From NCBI RefSeq assembly GCF_015390235.1, contig NZ_VUOH01000001.1, positions 496,001 to 560,000 on the forward strand: a DNA stretch of 64,000 nt, in the 5' to 3' direction. Of the stretch, positions 52,487 to 62,715 are shown in pieces. Each line of letters opens with the position of its first letter. Positions within the stretch are counted from its first letter, which is position 1. Position numbers and translations under genes: made by a program. The notes under the pieces were generated by a model. It was not told where the DNA came from. It ran no database searches and saw nothing but the letters and a program-made list of their open reading frames with translations. Source of the DNA: Quadrisphaera sp. INWT6. Lineage in GTDB: Bacteria > Actinomycetota > Actinomycetes > Actinomycetales > Quadrisphaeraceae.

Positions 52487-53397
52487 GGCCCGACATCGCC
52501 CTGGCGCTCGCGTCGGCGGCGTGCTTCGCGGCCTCCACCGTGGCCCAGCACCGCGCCGCCGTCCAGCACGGCACGACCACGTCCGTCGACGGCTCGACCG
52601 GCTCCCGCGGCCCCTTCGCGCTGCTGGCGCGGCTGGTGCGCAGCCCCCTGTGGCTCGTGGGGCTCGTCCTCGCCGTGGCGGCCCTCGCGCTGCAGGCCCT
52701 GGCCCTGCACAGCGGCGCGCTCGTCGTCGTGCAGCCGATCCTGCTGCTGGGCCTGCTGCTCGCCCTGCCGATCTCCGACGCCCTCGCGCGCCGCCGGCCG
52801 CGGCGGGCCGAGCTGCTCGCCGCGCTCGCCGTCCTCGTGGGCCTGGGCCTGTTCCTCTTCGCCGCGGACCCCGACCTCGGCCGCCGGCTGGCCCCGCCCG
52901 GGGAGCTGTACTGGGCCGCGGGCGGCTGGACGGCGGCGGCGCTGCTGGCGGCGGTCCTCGGCGAGACCGTGCTGCGGCGCTGGAAGGCGCTGCTGCTCGG
53001 GCTGTCCGGAGGGGCGCTCATCGGGGTCTCCAGCGCCCTGCTGAAGCAGGTCGTCGGGCTGGTCGACCGCGACCCGGCCTCCGCGCTGCTCGACCCGGCC
53101 ACCCTGGGCGCCGTGGTGACCGGCGTGCTGGGCCTCGTGGCCACGCAGGCGGGGTACGCCGCCGGGGTCCTGTCGGCCTCCCAGCCCGCCCACTCCATCG
53201 CCGAGCCGGCGGTGGCCGCGGCGATCGGGGCCACCGCGTTCGCCGAGCACCTCGCCACGGGCGCGCTGCCGGTGGCCGGGCAGGTGGCCGGGGCGCTGCT
53301 CATGGCGGCCGGGGTCATCGCCATCGCCCTGGTGGTGCCCGACCTCGACCACCCGACCTCCCCCGGCGACGGCCCGCGGCTGCAGGGGGTGGGCTGA
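52483..53397 (+). CDS. DMT (EamA-like) family membrane protein, first copy
   Basis: 304 residues, about ten transmembrane helices. ALASAACFAASTVAQHRAA at the start and ASQPAHSIAEPAVAAAIGA near the end mark the two EamA-like halves. It resembles the next gene over its whole length (STVxQHR, LVVVQPxLxxGLLxALP, LSASQPAxxIAEP). Substrate unknown; in this operon transport of an envelope building block is plausible. Confidence 0.87.
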   Translation: MRPDIALALASAACFAASTVAQHRAAVQHGTTTSVDGSTGSRGPFALLARLVRSPLWLVGLVLAVAALALQALALHSGALVVVQPILLLGLLLALPISDALARRRPRRAELLAALAVLVGLGLFLFAADPDLGRRLAPPGELYWAAGGWTAAALLAAVLGETVLRRWKALLLGLSGGALIGVSSALLKQVVGLVDRDPASALLDPATLGAVVTGVLGLVATQAGYAAGVLSASQPAHSIAEPAVAAAIGATAFAEHLATGALPVAGQVAGALLMAAGVIAIALVVPDLDHPTSPGDGPRLQGVG

Positions 53398-54353
53398 TGC
53401 TCCCGGTCGTCCTCGCCCTGTGCGCCGCGGCGTTCTTCGCCTCCTCGACGGTCGTGCAGCACCGCTCGGCCGCCACGGCCCCCGCGGGCAGCGCCACCGG
53501 CGTCCGCCTCGTGCTCGTGCTGCTGCGCCAGCCCCTGTGGCTGGCCGGCCTGGCGCTCGGGCTGGTCGGGGGCGGGCTGCAGGCCCTGGCGGTCTCCCAG
53601 GGCGCCCTGCTGGTGGTCCAGCCGCTGCTCGTCACGGGCCTGCTGATCGCGCTGCCGCTGTCGGTGGTCCTGGAGCACCGCCGTCCGGCCCGGGCCGAGT
53701 GGGGCTGGGCGGTGGCCGTCGTCGCCGGGCTGGCCCTCTTCCTCACCGCGGCCCGTCCGGGCAGCGGCGCGGACACCGCCGTCGAGGGCGCCCTGAAGAC
53801 GGGCGTGCTCGTCGCGGTCGGCACGTCGGCGCTGGCCGCCGGCCTGTCGACGGCGCGCGGCGGCCGGTACCGGGCGCTGCTCCTCGGCCTGGGCGGGGGC
53901 TGCGCCCTGGGCGCGGCCGGCGGGCTGCTCAAGGAGGTGACCGGGCGCCTGGACACCGGCGGCCTCGCGGCCGCGCTGTCCTGGCCGCTGCTGGCCCTCG
54001 CCCTGGTCGGTGCGACCGGCGTCGTGCTGAACCAGTCGAGCTACCGCGTGGGCGTCCTGACGGCCTCCCAGCCCGCCATCACCATCGCCGAGCCGGTGAC
54101 CGCGGCGAGCCTCGGCGCCTGGGCCTTCGGCGAGCGCCTCTCGGACCACCCGCTCGCGCTCGTGCTGCAGGTCCTCGGGCTGGCCCTCATGGTCACCGCC
54201 GTCATCCAGCTGTCCCGGCTCACCGCCGGCGAGGACCCCACGGGCGCCGACGCCCCCACCGCCGGCGCCACCGCCGGCGCCACCGCCGGCCCCCACGACC
54301 CCACCGACTCGAGAGCAGCGGTCGGACGACCCCCTGAGGAGGAGCTGTGCTGA
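53397..54353 (+). CDS. DMT (EamA-like) family membrane protein, second copy
   Basis: 318 residues, about ten helices: CAAAFFASSTVVQHRSAA, GALLVVQPLLVTGLLIALPL and LTASQPAITIAEPVTAASLG align with the preceding protein, so the two arose by tandem duplication and may form a heterodimer. ATG overlaps the previous stop (TGATG). The C-terminal tail contains a TAGATAGATAG repeat coded by 12-bp direct repeats. Confidence 0.87.
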   Translation: MLPVVLALCAAAFFASSTVVQHRSAATAPAGSATGVRLVLVLLRQPLWLAGLALGLVGGGLQALAVSQGALLVVQPLLVTGLLIALPLSVVLEHRRPARAEWGWAVAVVAGLALFLTAARPGSGADTAVEGALKTGVLVAVGTSALAAGLSTARGGRYRALLLGLGGGCALGAAGGLLKEVTGRLDTGGLAAALSWPLLALALVGATGVVLNQSSYRVGVLTASQPAITIAEPVTAASLGAWAFGERLSDHPLALVLQVLGLALMVTAVIQLSRLTAGEDPTGADAPTAGATAGATAGPHDPTDSRAAVGRPPEEELC

Positions 54354-55630
54354 AGCCCGAGGGACGTGGACCCGGAGCACCGGCCGACGCCGCGGAGGAG
54401 CCCGCGCCCTGGGCCAGCGTGCTCGTCGTGTCGGGCAGCGTCGGCGCGGGCCACGACGGCGCCGCGCACGAGCTCGCGCGCCGCCTGCGCGCGCTCGGCG
54501 TGCACGTCGACGTCGAGGACCACCTCAGCGCGCTCGTCCCCGGTGCGGCGCTCTTCCTGCGGCAGGGCTACACCCAGAGCGTCGGCCGGGTCCCGGCCCT
54601 GTTCGAGTGGCTCTTCGGCGTCCTGGAGGACTCCCCGTTCTGGCGCTTCCTGCTGGCGCTGCTGTGCCGCACCAGCGGCCGGCGGATGCTCCGCTGGGCG
54701 CGCCGCCGCCCCTACTCCCTCGTGGTGTCGACCTACCCCCTGGCCAGCCAGGAGCTGGGCCGGCTGCGCGAGGCCGGGCGCCTGCGCGTGCCCGTCGTGA
54801 CCTACCTGTGCGACCCGGCCGCCCACCGCTCCTGGATCCACTCCGGCGTCGACCACCACTGGACCGTCACCGGGGCCACGGCCCGCCAGGGCCTGCGCGA
54901 CTACGGCGTGCCGATGACGGCCGTCGGCCCGCTGGTGCCCGAGCGCTTCACGCAGGTCCCCGCCGCGCGGGGCGCCGAGCTGCGCCGCGAGCTGGGCATC
55001 GACCCGTCCCGCAAGGTGGCGCTGCTGGTCGCCGGGTCCCTCGGCCTGGGCGACGTCGAGGAGAGCGCCGCGCGCGTGGGGGAGGCCGGACTGGTGCCCA
55101 TGGTCCTGTGCGGCCGCAACGAGGACCTGCGCGCCCGCGTGGCCGCCGTCCCCGGCGCCGTCGCCCTGGGGTGGCGCAGCGACGTGCACGAGCTGCTCAG
55201 CGTCGCCGACGTCCTGGTGCAGAACGCCGGTGGCCTCTCCTACACGGAGGCGCTCGTGGCGGGCCTGCCCGCCGTCAGCTACAGGTGCATCCCGGGGCAC
55301 GGACGCGCGAACGCCGCCGTGCTCGAGGGCGCGCGGCTGGCCCCGTGGGCCCGCACCGACGCCGAGCTGGCCCCGGCGCTGCGCACCGCGCTGGCCCGCG
55401 GCCGGCAGCGCCCGGACCTCGGCTGCCCCGCCGAGGCCGTGCTCGGCCTGCTCGTCCCCTCCGACAGCGCGCTGTCGACGGCCGACCTGATCGACCTCAC
55501 CGCTCCCCGTCGGCGCGACCGCGTGCTCGCCCCCCTGCGCGCCACGCGGCCGCTGCGCCCCGGCCGGGTGGCCCGCGCCGCGCTCGTGTCGGCGCTGCTC
55601 GCCCCGGTGCTGGCGCGGCGCAGCGGCTGA
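54347..55630 (+). CDS. Glycosyltransferase, GT28/MGDG-synthase family
   Basis: 427 residues. [23 protein letters not shown] is the N-terminal acceptor-side loop of MurG/MGDG-synthase-type GT-B enzymes; [17 protein letters not shown] and [21 protein letters not shown] supply the donor-nucleotide site. Likely adds a sugar to a diacylglycerol or polyprenyl lipid on the cytoplasmic face of the membrane. GTG at 54347 overlaps the DMT gene by 7 bp. Last gene of the envelope operon, followed by a very strong hairpin. Confidence 0.87.
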   Translation: MLKPEGRGPGAPADAAEEPAPWASVLVVSGSVGAGHDGAAHELARRLRALGVHVDVEDHLSALVPGAALFLRQGYTQSVGRVPALFEWLFGVLEDSPFWRFLLALLCRTSGRRMLRWARRRPYSLVVSTYPLASQELGRLREAGRLRVPVVTYLCDPAAHRSWIHSGVDHHWTVTGATARQGLRDYGVPMTAVGPLVPERFTQVPAARGAELRRELGIDPSRKVALLVAGSLGLGDVEESAARVGEAGLVPMVLCGRNEDLRARVAAVPGAVALGWRSDVHELLSVADVLVQNAGGLSYTEALVAGLPAVSYRCIPGHGRANAAVLEGARLAPWARTDAELAPALRTALARGRQRPDLGCPAEAVLGLLVPSDSALSTADLIDLTAPRRRDRVLAPLRATRPLRPGRVARAALVSALLAPVLARRSG

Positions 55631-55645
55631 CGCACCGGCCCCGGT

Positions 55646-55680
55646 GGGCGGGGCCCGGACGGCGCGTCCGGGCCCCGCCC
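55646..55680. terminator. Bidirectional terminator hairpin
   Basis: A perfect 16-bp stem (55646-55661 with 55665-55680) with a 3-nt loop GCG, between convergent genes ending at 55630 and 55685. Confidence 0.85.
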
Positions 55681-55684
55681 CGCC

Positions 55685-56842
55685 TCAGCGCTGGGAGGCG
55701 GTGAGGGCGGCGTCGAGGTCGGCCCAGAGGTCCTCGACACCCTCGACGCCGACCGACAGGCGCAGCAGCTCCTCCGGGACCACCACCGGCTCCAGCGGGT
55801 GCCGGCGGCGCCGCTCGACGAGCGACTCCACCCCGCCGAGGCTCGTGGCCGGCAGCCACAGGCGCACGCCGTCCTGCACGGCCGTGGCGGCGGCGGCCCC
55901 GCCGCGCACCTCGACGGAGACGACCGACCCGAAGCCCCGCATCTGGGCCTTCGCGCGCTCGTGGCCCGGGTCCGACGGCAGCGACGGGTGGCGCACCCTC
56001 GCGACCGCCGCGTGGGTGCTCAGGCGGCGGGCCAGCTCGGCGGCGCTGGCCTGGGAGCGCTCCACGCGCAGGTGCAGCGTGCGCACGCCGCGCAGCGCCA
56101 GCCAGGCCTCGAAGGGGCCGGGGATGCTCCCGGCGAGGGTGCGGTGGCGGGTCAGCTCCGCGAGCAGCTCCGGGTCGCGGGCGACCACGGCGCCCAGCAC
56201 GACGTCGGAGTGCCCGGCGAGGTACTTCGTCACCGAGTGGACGACGACGTCGGCGCCGAGCTCCAGCGGCTGCTGCACCAGCGGCGTGGCGAAGGTGTTG
56301 TCGACGGCGGTGCGCACCCCGGCGGCGCGGGCGGCGGCGCACAGCGCGGGCAGGTCGGCCACCTCCAGCAGCGGGTTGGTGGGCGACTCCAGCCACAGCA
56401 GGTCTCCTGGGGAGGTGCCCTCCAGGGCGGCCTCGACGGCGGCGGTGTCGGCGGGCTGCACGCGGCGCTGGCGCAGGCGGCCCTTCGCCTCCAGGTGGTC
56501 GAGCAGCCCCAGGGTGGTGTTGTAGGCGCCCTCGGGGGCGATGACCAGGCCCCCGACCGGCACCTGCTCGAGCACCGCGCTGACCGCCGCCATGCCGGAG
56601 GCGAAGGCCCGCGCCCCGCCGCCGGAGGCCGGCTGCGCGGCCTCCAGGAGGGCGAGCACCTCCTCCAGCGCCTCCCAGGTGGGGTTGGCGAAGCGCGCGT
56701 ACCCGCGGGCCCCCGGCGCGGTGCTGGCCACGAAGGTGGACGTCAGCTCCAGCGCGGGGTTCACGGGGGCGTCGGGGGTGCGGGGCGGCCGGCCGGCCGC
56801 CACGGCCAGCGTCTCGGGGGACCAGGAGGAGTCGTCGTGCAC
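55685..56842 (-). CDS. Cys/Met-metabolism PLP enzyme (cystathionine gamma-synthase/lyase type)
   Basis: 385 residues from a GTG at 56842. [52 protein letters not shown] and the PLP-lysine in [18 protein letters not shown] are conserved. Members make or break cystathionine or release methanethiol; the exact reaction is not fixed by sequence. Full length. Its TACCGT -10 (56849-56854, minus strand) lies 6 nt upstream of the start. Divergent from ddl. Confidence 0.9.
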   Translation of the reverse strand: MHDDSSWSPETLAVAAGRPPRTPDAPVNPALELTSTFVASTAPGARGYARFANPTWEALEEVLALLEAAQPASGGGARAFASGMAAVSAVLEQVPVGGLVIAPEGAYNTTLGLLDHLEAKGRLRQRRVQPADTAAVEAALEGTSPGDLLWLESPTNPLLEVADLPALCAAARAAGVRTAVDNTFATPLVQQPLELGADVVVHSVTKYLAGHSDVVLGAVVARDPELLAELTRHRTLAGSIPGPFEAWLALRGVRTLHLRVERSQASAAELARRLSTHAAVARVRHPSLPSDPGHERAKAQMRGFGSVVSVEVRGGAAAATAVQDGVRLWLPATSLGGVESLVERRRRHPLEPVVVPEELLRLSVGVEGVEDLWADLDAALTASQR

Positions 56843-56848
56843 GGTCCG

Positions 56849-56854
56849 ACGGTA
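56849..56854 (-). promoter_or_regulatory. -10 element of a leaderless promoter (PLP enzyme)
   Basis: On the minus strand TACCGT ends 6 nt before the GTG at 56842; the same hexamer and spacing precede thiL. Confidence 0.5.
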
Positions 56855-56880
56855 GGGCGGGGGTGCGACGCCCGGCGGGC

Positions 56881-56886
56881 TAGGGT
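56881..56886 (+). promoter_or_regulatory. -10 element of the leaderless ddl promoter
   Basis: TAGGGT ends 8 nt before the GTG at 56895. Confidence 0.5.
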
Positions 56887-56894
56887 CGCAGACC

Positions 56895-58046
56895 GTGGCA
56901 GAACCCTCCTCCGGTCGCCGTCCGCGGGTCGCCGTCGTCTTCGGCGGCCGCTCCAGCGAGCACGCCATCAGCTGCGCCACCGCCGCCGGGGTGCTCGCGG
57001 CCCTCGACCGCTCGCAGTGGGACGTGGTGCCCGTCGGCATCACCCCCACCGGCCGGTGGGTCCTCGCCTCCGACGACCCGGCCCGCTGGGCCCTGCCCGA
57101 GAGCGGCCCGCTGCCCGAGGTCGGCCGCGACGAGGGCCCCGGCGTCCTGGTGCCGGTCGCCACCGACGACCGCGCCCTGCAGGCCAGCGAGCCGGGGCAC
57201 CCCCTGCGCGAGCTGGGTGACGTCGACGTCGTCCTGCCGCTGCTGCACGGGCCCTACGGCGAGGACGGCACGCTCCAGGGGATGCTCGAGCTGGGCGACG
57301 TCCGCTACGCCGGCTCGGGGGTGCTCGCGTCGGCGCTGTCGATGGACAAGGCGTTCACCCGCACCGTCCTCGCGGCCGCCGGCCTCCCGGTCGGCGCGTG
57401 GACCACGCTGCTGCCGGGGCAGTGGGAGCACGACCGCGCCACCTGCGAGGAGCGCGTGGCCGCGCTCGGGTGGCCCGTCTTCGTGAAGCCCGCGCGCGCC
57501 GGGTCGAGCATGGGGGTCTCGCGCGTCGACGGCCCCGAGGGACTGGCCGCCGCCGTCGAGCTCGCCGCGTCCCACGACCCCAAGGTGGTCGTCGAGGCCG
57601 CCGCCGAGTCTCCTCGCGAGGTCGAGGTCGGAGTGCTGGAGGAGCTCGTCGAGGGCGCTGGCGGAGTGCGCGCGGTGCCCCGGGCGTCGGTGTGCGGCGA
57701 GATCGTCGTCGGCGCCGGGCGCGCGTTCTACGACTTCGAGGCGAAGTACCTCGACAGCGGCGCCGTGCGCCTCGACTGCCCGGCCGACCTGCCCGACGAC
57801 GTCGCCCAGCGGGCCCGCGAGCTGGCGCTGCAGGTGTTCACGGCGGTGGGCGCCGAGGGCCTGGCGCGGGTCGACCTCTTCCTCACACCCAGCGGAGAGC
57901 TGCTCGTCAACGAGGTGAACACGATGCCGGGCTTCACCGCGTCGTCGATGTTCCCGCGGCTGTGGGCCTCCACGGGTCTGGACTACCCCGCCCTGCTCGA
58001 CAGGGTGCTGCGCCTGGCGCTGGCCAGGCCCACCGGCCTGCGCTGA
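56895..58046 (+). CDS. ddl: D-alanine-D-alanine ligase
   Basis: 383 residues, ATP-grasp. VVFGGRSSEHAISCATA, LLHGPYGEDGTLQGMLEL, VKPARAGSSMGVSRV, and VNEVNTMPGFTASSMFPRLW are the family signatures. It joins two D-alanines for peptidoglycan precursors. An acidic insert (EELVEGAGGVRAV) in the central domain fits actinobacterial Ddl. Convergent with the DUF3515 gene, 6 bp apart. Confidence 0.96.
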   Translation: MAEPSSGRRPRVAVVFGGRSSEHAISCATAAGVLAALDRSQWDVVPVGITPTGRWVLASDDPARWALPESGPLPEVGRDEGPGVLVPVATDDRALQASEPGHPLRELGDVDVVLPLLHGPYGEDGTLQGMLELGDVRYAGSGVLASALSMDKAFTRTVLAAAGLPVGAWTTLLPGQWEHDRATCEERVAALGWPVFVKPARAGSSMGVSRVDGPEGLAAAVELAASHDPKVVVEAAAESPREVEVGVLEELVEGAGGVRAVPRASVCGEIVVGAGRAFYDFEAKYLDSGAVRLDCPADLPDDVAQRARELALQVFTAVGAEGLARVDLFLTPSGELLVNEVNTMPGFTASSMFPRLWASTGLDYPALLDRVLRLALARPTGLR

Positions 58047-58052
58047 GGCCGC

Positions 58053-58577
58053 TCAGGAGCAGGTGCGGTCCTGGGGGAGCAGGGCGACGGCGGGCCCCAC
58101 GTCCAGCGGCGCCGAGCTGGTGACCGCCTCGTCGGCGGGCATCACGAGGGCCACCGCGGGGGTGCGGCCGTAGGTGGTCCAGGTGACGCGCCCGTCGTGC
58201 GGCTCTGCGGGGATCCAGTCGACCTGGGCGCCGGCGTCCCCCACGGCCTGGCAGCCACCGGCGGTCTGGAGGGCGTCGAGCGGCTCCACGCCGCAGCGCA
58301 GCACCACGACCTCGCCGCCCGCGCCGCCCGACCACGCAGCGGCCCCCTGGGCGGTGGTCTCGCGGCGGTCGAGCCCGGCGACGCCGTCGGGCAGGGCGGT
58401 GTAGACCTCGGCGCAGGCCTTCGACCACCCCTGGGGGGCGGCCTCGACGGCGACGGCGCGGGAGCACCCGGACAGCGCCGGGGCCAGGGCGAGGGACACC
58501 AGGGCGGCGGCGGGTGCGAGCGCGCGGCGGCGGGGGAGCACGCCCCCATCCAGCCACACGCGTCCGCCCGGGGTCAC
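58053..58577 (-). CDS. DUF3515 lipoprotein
   Basis: 174 residues. After VLPRRRALAP a hydrophobic stretch ends in lipobox ALSGC, so it is exported and lipid-anchored. The mature part has conserved Cys in WSKACAEVYTALP, VLRCGV and the C-terminal DRTCS, typical of DUF3515, a family of unknown function found beside ddl and thiL in actinobacteria. GTG 58577 overlaps the preceding RAM-domain stop (GTGA) and is taken as the start; GTG 58541 would give a more standard signal peptide. Confidence 0.85.
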   Translation of the reverse strand: MTPGGRVWLDGGVLPRRRALAPAAALVSLALAPALSGCSRAVAVEAAPQGWSKACAEVYTALPDGVAGLDRRETTAQGAAAWSGGAGGEVVVLRCGVEPLDALQTAGGCQAVGDAGAQVDWIPAEPHDGRVTWTTYGRTPAVALVMPADEAVTSSAPLDVGPAVALLPQDRTCS

Positions 58578-58807
58578 TCGCGCATCACGGTGCAGGTGAC
58601 GGTCCTCACGATGCCCGGCACCACGGAGATCCTCCCGACCACGAGGGCGCCGAGGTCGTCGAGGGGACGGGTCCCCACGTGCACGACGACGTCGTAGGGC
58701 CCGGTGACGGCGTGGGCGGACAGCACGCCGTCGAGGTCGCCGAGCTGCCGGGCGACCTGGTCGGCACGGCCGACCTCGGTCTGCACCAGCACGTAGGCCT
58801 CGACCAC
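58574..58807 (-). CDS. Stand-alone Lrp/AsnC ligand-binding (RAM) domain protein
   Basis: 77 residues: VVEAYVLVQTEVGRADQVAR ... AVTGPYDVVVHVGTRPLDDLG ... VPGIVRTVTCTVMRE, a complete RAM domain with no helix-turn-helix. Such proteins bind amino acids and form oligomers, possibly modulating full-length Lrp partners. GTG 58807 is set by GGAGG 7 nt upstream; the frame extends to 58903 without family similarity. In an operon with the DUF3515 gene and divergent from thiL. Confidence 0.9.
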   Translation of the reverse strand: MVEAYVLVQTEVGRADQVARQLGDLDGVLSAHAVTGPYDVVVHVGTRPLDDLGALVVGRISVVPGIVRTVTCTVMRE

Positions 58808-58905
58808 GCCCACACCTCCGCTCGGGGACGGACGACAGCGCTCGGACCCGGGGCGAGGGCAGCGCTGCCCGTCCAGGTCACGAAAACGTAACGACCTCAC
58901 CACGG

Positions 58906-58911
58906 TACCGT
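58906..58911 (+). promoter_or_regulatory. -10 element of the leaderless thiL promoter
   Basis: TACCGT ends 6 nt before the GTG at 58918. Confidence 0.5.
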
Positions 58912-58917
58912 CCGCCT

Positions 58918-59934
58918 GTGGTGAGCGGGCGTCCTGGCGGCGACTCCGTGGGTCGGGCCGGCGAGGCGCGCGTGCTCGCCCGCCTCCTGCCCCTCCTCGG
59001 TGCCGGCCCCGCTGCGCTGCTGGGCCCCGGTGACGACGCCGCCGTCGTCGCCGCCCCCGACCGCCGCGTCGTCGCGACGACCGACCTGCTCGTGGAGGGC
59101 CGCGACTTCCGCACCGACTGGTCCTCCGGGTCCGACGTCGGCGCCAAGGCCGCCGTGCAGAACCTCGCCGACGTCGCCGCGATGGGCGCGGTGCCCACCG
59201 GGCTCCTGCTCACCCTCGGCGCTCCGCCGGAGACGCCCGTGGCCTGGCTGGAGGACCTCGCCCGCGGGGTCGCGGCGGCCTGCGAGGTGCACGGCACCGG
59301 CGTCGTCGGCGGAGACCTCTCCGGCGCCTCGGAGCTGCTGGTCTCCATCACGGCCCTCGGCGACCTCCAGGGCCGCGCCCCCGTGCTGCGCAGCGGCGCC
59401 CGCCCCGGTGACGTGCTGGCGCTCGCCGGGTCCGTGGGGCGCTCGGCGGCCGGGCTCGCGCTGCTGCTCGCCGGGGGGCCCGAGCTGGCCTCGCGCACGG
59501 CCCCGGAGCTGCTCGCCGCGCACCGCACCCCCGACCCGCCGCTCGCGGCCGGGCCCGCCGCGGCGCTGGCGGGGGCGACGGCGATGCTCGACGTCAGCGA
59601 CGGCCTGGGCGTCGACGGCGCGCGCCTGGCCGCGGCCTCACGGGTGCACCTCGACCTCGACGCGAGCTGGGAGGACGAGCACGTCCTCGACCTGCTGCAC
59701 GCCGCCCGCGCCCTGGTGGGCCTGCGCGAGGAGCAGGGTCCGGCGCGGTCGTGGGTGCGCGGCGGCGGGGAGGACCACGCCCTGCTGGCGACCTTCCCGC
59801 CGGAGGTGGCGCGGGCCGGGCTGCCGGCGCCCTTCGTGGTGATCGGCCACGTGCTGCCCGAGCGCACCGGCTGGCCCGCGGTGACCATCGGCGGCAACGA
59901 GCAGGTCAGGGGCGGCTGGGACGTCTACGCCTGA
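58918..59934 (+). CDS. thiL: Thiamine-monophosphate kinase
   Basis: 338 residues, PurM/ThiL fold. GPGDDAAVVAAPDRR, TTDLLVEGRDFRTDW, KAAVQNLADVAAMGA, VGGDLSGASELLVSITALG and MLDVSDGLGVDGARLA are the ATP- and substrate-binding signatures. It phosphorylates thiamine phosphate to the active diphosphate needed by IlvB among others. GTG 58918 is followed directly by GTG 58921, an equivalent start. Confidence 0.94.
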   Translation: MVSGRPGGDSVGRAGEARVLARLLPLLGAGPAALLGPGDDAAVVAAPDRRVVATTDLLVEGRDFRTDWSSGSDVGAKAAVQNLADVAAMGAVPTGLLLTLGAPPETPVAWLEDLARGVAAACEVHGTGVVGGDLSGASELLVSITALGDLQGRAPVLRSGARPGDVLALAGSVGRSAAGLALLLAGGPELASRTAPELLAAHRTPDPPLAAGPAAALAGATAMLDVSDGLGVDGARLAAASRVHLDLDASWEDEHVLDLLHAARALVGLREEQGPARSWVRGGGEDHALLATFPPEVARAGLPAPFVVIGHVLPERTGWPAVTIGGNEQVRGGWDVYA

Positions 59935-59989
59935 CGCGCCCGGCCCGCTGCGACCGGGCTGCGGCACGGGCTGCGGAGGGGCCCGGACG

Positions 59990-60029
59990 CAGCAGCGCCC
60001 GCCGGGCCGGAGCCGGGCGGGCGCTGCTG
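59990..60029. terminator. Bidirectional terminator between thiL and rpmB
   Basis: A perfect 14-bp stem (59990-60003 with 60016-60029) with a 12-nt loop that itself can fold, between convergent genes ending at 59934 and 60043. Confidence 0.75.
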
Positions 60030-60042
60030 GAGGACGCTGGTG

Positions 60043-60231
60043 TCAGCGGGTGACCTTGCCGGCCTTCAGGCAGGAGGTGCACACGTTGACGCGCTTGGGC
60101 GTGACGCCGTTGACCATGGTGCGCACGCGCTGGATGTTCGGGTCGAAGCGGCGCTTGGTGCGGCGGTGGGAGTGGGAGATGGCGTGGCCGAACCCAGGGC
60201 CCTTGCCGCAGACGTCGCAGGTGGCAGCCAC
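60043..60231 (-). CDS. rpmB: 50S ribosomal protein L28
   Basis: 62 residues: [20 protein letters not shown] ... [16 protein letters not shown] ... [15 protein letters not shown]. CxxC at the start and CxxC near the end form the zinc-binding (C+) version of L28. GTG 60231 with GGAG 7 nt upstream. The DAK2-domain gene that often sits between rpmB and recG in actinobacteria is absent. Confidence 0.97.
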   Translation of the reverse strand: MAATCDVCGKGPGFGHAISHSHRRTKRRFDPNIQRVRTMVNGVTPKRVNVCTSCLKAGKVTR

Positions 60232-60390
60232 AGCTCTACTCCAGTGCTCTCGACAGATGATCTCGTGGGCCGGGTCGGGACTAGGCAGCACGACACTGCG
60301 CAGGACCCGGCGATCGCCCAAGACTAGCCGAGGCTCGAGGCTGCTGACGACACCGGCGGTCTGTCGGTGCTCCCTGGCAGGCTGGCGCGC

Positions 60391-62673
60391 GTGTCCCGCC
60401 TGTCGACACCCCTGACCCGCGAGCTGGGGGAGCGCACCGCCAAGGTCATCGCCGAGACGCACGGCGCGACCACCGTCGGAGAGCTCGTCCACCTCTTCCC
60501 GCGCCGCTACTACCGCCGCGGCGAGCTGACGCGCCTGGGCCAGCTGGTCGAGGGCGAGGACGCCACCGTCGTCGCCGAGGTGGTGCGCACCAGCACCCGG
60601 CCGCTGCGCCAGCGCGGCGGGATGATGGTCGAGGTGGTCGTCACCGACGGCGAGAGCGAGCTGTCGCTGGCCTTCTTCGGGCGCACCAACCAGGTCGGCT
60701 ACCACCAGAGCCGCCTGAAGTGGGGCCGCGTGGCGATGTTCTCCGGCAAGGTCAACACCTACCGCGACCGGCTGCAGCTGGTGCACCCCGACTACGAGCT
60801 GCTCCCCGGAGACCTCGACACGGTGATGGCCACCGACGAGGACGCGCTGCGCGCCCGCGCCGACGAGGTCGTCGTGGTCTACCCGGCCTTCAAGAAGCTC
60901 CCCAGCTGGAAGACGCAGAAGGCCGTCGCCACCGTGCTGGACACGCTCGTCCCCGAGGACGTGCCCGACGTCCTGCCCTCCGGCGTGCGCGAGCTGGAGC
61001 AGGTGCCGAGCAAGCTCGACGCCCTGCTCCTGCTGCACCGCCCCACCGACCTCGAGCAGCCGCCCAGGGGCCTGCGCCACTTCGAGCTCGAGGAGGCCTA
61101 CGTCACGCAGGTCGCCCTGGCCCGCCGGCGCGCGGCCCTCGCCGTCCTGCCCGCCAGCCCCTACCCGCCCCGCGAGGGCGGCGCGCTCTCGGCCTTCGAC
61201 GCCTCGCTGCCGTTCACCCTCACCGAGGGCCAGCGCGACGTCGGCGCGGCGCTGACCGCCGACCTGTCGCGCACCTCCCCGATGAACCGGCTGCTGCAGG
61301 GCGAGGTCGGCTCCGGCAAGACGGTCGTGGCCCTGCGGGCGATGCTCCAGGTGGTCGACGCCGGCGCCCAGTGCGCGCTGCTCGCGCCCACCGAGGTGCT
61401 CGCCCAGCAGCACGTCCGCTCCCTGACCCGGATGCTGGGCGACCTCGCCGCCGACGGCCTGCTCGGCGGGCCCGCCGGCAGCGGCCCGCAGGTGCAGGTG
61501 CGCCTCCTCACGGGGTCGATGTCGACGGCGGAGCGCCGCGCGGCCCTGCTCGACGTCGCCAGCGGCGACGCGGGGATCGTCATCGGCACCCACGCGCTCC
61601 TGCAGGACCGGGTCGACTTCTACGACCTGGGCCTCGTCGTGGTCGACGAGCAGCACCGCTTCGGCGTGGAGCAGCGCGACGCCCTGCGCGCCAAGTCGGG
61701 CACCCCGCCGCACGTGCTGGTCATGACGGCCACGCCCATCCCGCGCACGGTGGCGATGACCGTCTTCGGAGACCTCGAGGTCTCCACCCTCACCGAGCTG
61801 CCCGCCGGCCGGCAGGGCATCACCACGGCCGTCGTCCCCGACTGGCGCGCCAACTACGTCGACAGGTGCTGGCAGCGCGTGCGCGAGGCCGCCGACGCGG
61901 GCCACCAGGTCTACGTCGTGTGCCCCCGCATCGGTGACGGGTCCGCGGAGGACGACGACGGCGTGCTGTCGGCCCCCGACCCCGGGGAGGAGCTCGGTCG
62001 GCACCCCACCGACCCGGGCGACCCCGACGGCCCCGGCGGTCCGCCCGGCGACCCGCGCCGCCCCCCGCGGGCCCTGTACGAGGTGCTCGAGGAGCTGCGC
62101 GCCCGCCCCGAGCTGGCGGGCCTGCGCCTGGGCGTGCTCCACGGGCGCCTGCGCCCCGACGACAAGGACGCCGCCATGCGCGCCTTCGCCGCCGGCGAGA
62201 CCGACGTGCTGGTGGCCACCACCGTCGTGGAGGTCGGGGTCGACGTGCCCGGCGCCACCGTCATGGTCGTCGTCGACGCCGAGCGCTTCGGCCTGTCGCA
62301 GCTGCACCAGCTCCGCGGCCGCGTCGGGCGGGGGGCCCACGCCGGGCTGTGCCTGCTCATGACCGGCGCCCAGGACGGCGACCCGGGCCTGGAGCGGCTC
62401 ACGCAGTTCGCCGCCACGTCCGACGGGTTCGCCGTGGCCGACCTCGACCTGGCCTCCCGGCGCGAGGGCGACGTGCTCGGCGCGGCGCAGTCGGGCCGCA
62501 ACAACTCCTCGCTGCGCTACCTCAAGGTCCTCGGCAACGAGGACCTCATCACCCGCGCCCGCCGCTACGCCTCCGACCTGGTCGCCTTCGACCCCGAGCT
62601 CACCGACGCCCCGCGGGTGCGCGCCGCGCTGGAGGCGCTGGAGGCCAAGGAGGCCTTCGTCGAGCGCGGCTGA
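60391..62673 (+). CDS. recG: ATP-dependent DNA helicase RecG
   Basis: 760 residues. An N-terminal wedge/OB domain ([17 protein letters not shown]) is followed by superfamily 2 helicase motifs: [19 protein letters not shown] (I), [12 protein letters not shown] (Ia), [14 protein letters not shown] (II), [15 protein letters not shown] (III), [20 protein letters not shown] (V) and QLRGRVGRG (VI). It regresses stalled replication forks and branch-migrates Holliday junctions. A Gly/Pro/Asp-rich insert of about 40 residues lies between motifs III and V. GTG 60391 is 7 nt after CAGGCT; the frame is open to 60367. Confidence 0.96.
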   Translation: MSRLSTPLTRELGERTAKVIAETHGATTVGELVHLFPRRYYRRGELTRLGQLVEGEDATVVAEVVRTSTRPLRQRGGMMVEVVVTDGESELSLAFFGRTNQVGYHQSRLKWGRVAMFSGKVNTYRDRLQLVHPDYELLPGDLDTVMATDEDALRARADEVVVVYPAFKKLPSWKTQKAVATVLDTLVPEDVPDVLPSGVRELEQVPSKLDALLLLHRPTDLEQPPRGLRHFELEEAYVTQVALARRRAALAVLPASPYPPREGGALSAFDASLPFTLTEGQRDVGAALTADLSRTSPMNRLLQGEVGSGKTVVALRAMLQVVDAGAQCALLAPTEVLAQQHVRSLTRMLGDLAADGLLGGPAGSGPQVQVRLLTGSMSTAERRAALLDVASGDAGIVIGTHALLQDRVDFYDLGLVVVDEQHRFGVEQRDALRAKSGTPPHVLVMTATPIPRTVAMTVFGDLEVSTLTELPAGRQGITTAVVPDWRANYVDRCWQRVREAADAGHQVYVVCPRIGDGSAEDDDGVLSAPDPGEELGRHPTDPGDPDGPGGPPGDPRRPPRALYEVLEELRARPELAGLRLGVLHGRLRPDDKDAAMRAFAAGETDVLVATTVVEVGVDVPGATVMVVVDAERFGLSQLHQLRGRVGRGAHAGLCLLMTGAQDGDPGLERLTQFAATSDGFAVADLDLASRREGDVLGAAQSGRNNSSLRYLKVLGNEDLITRARRYASDLVAFDPELTDAPRVRAALEALEAKEAFVERG

Positions 62674-62715
62674 CGCTCCTGCGCGTCCCCTGCCCAGCGC
62701 GGTCGGCGGTCTACC

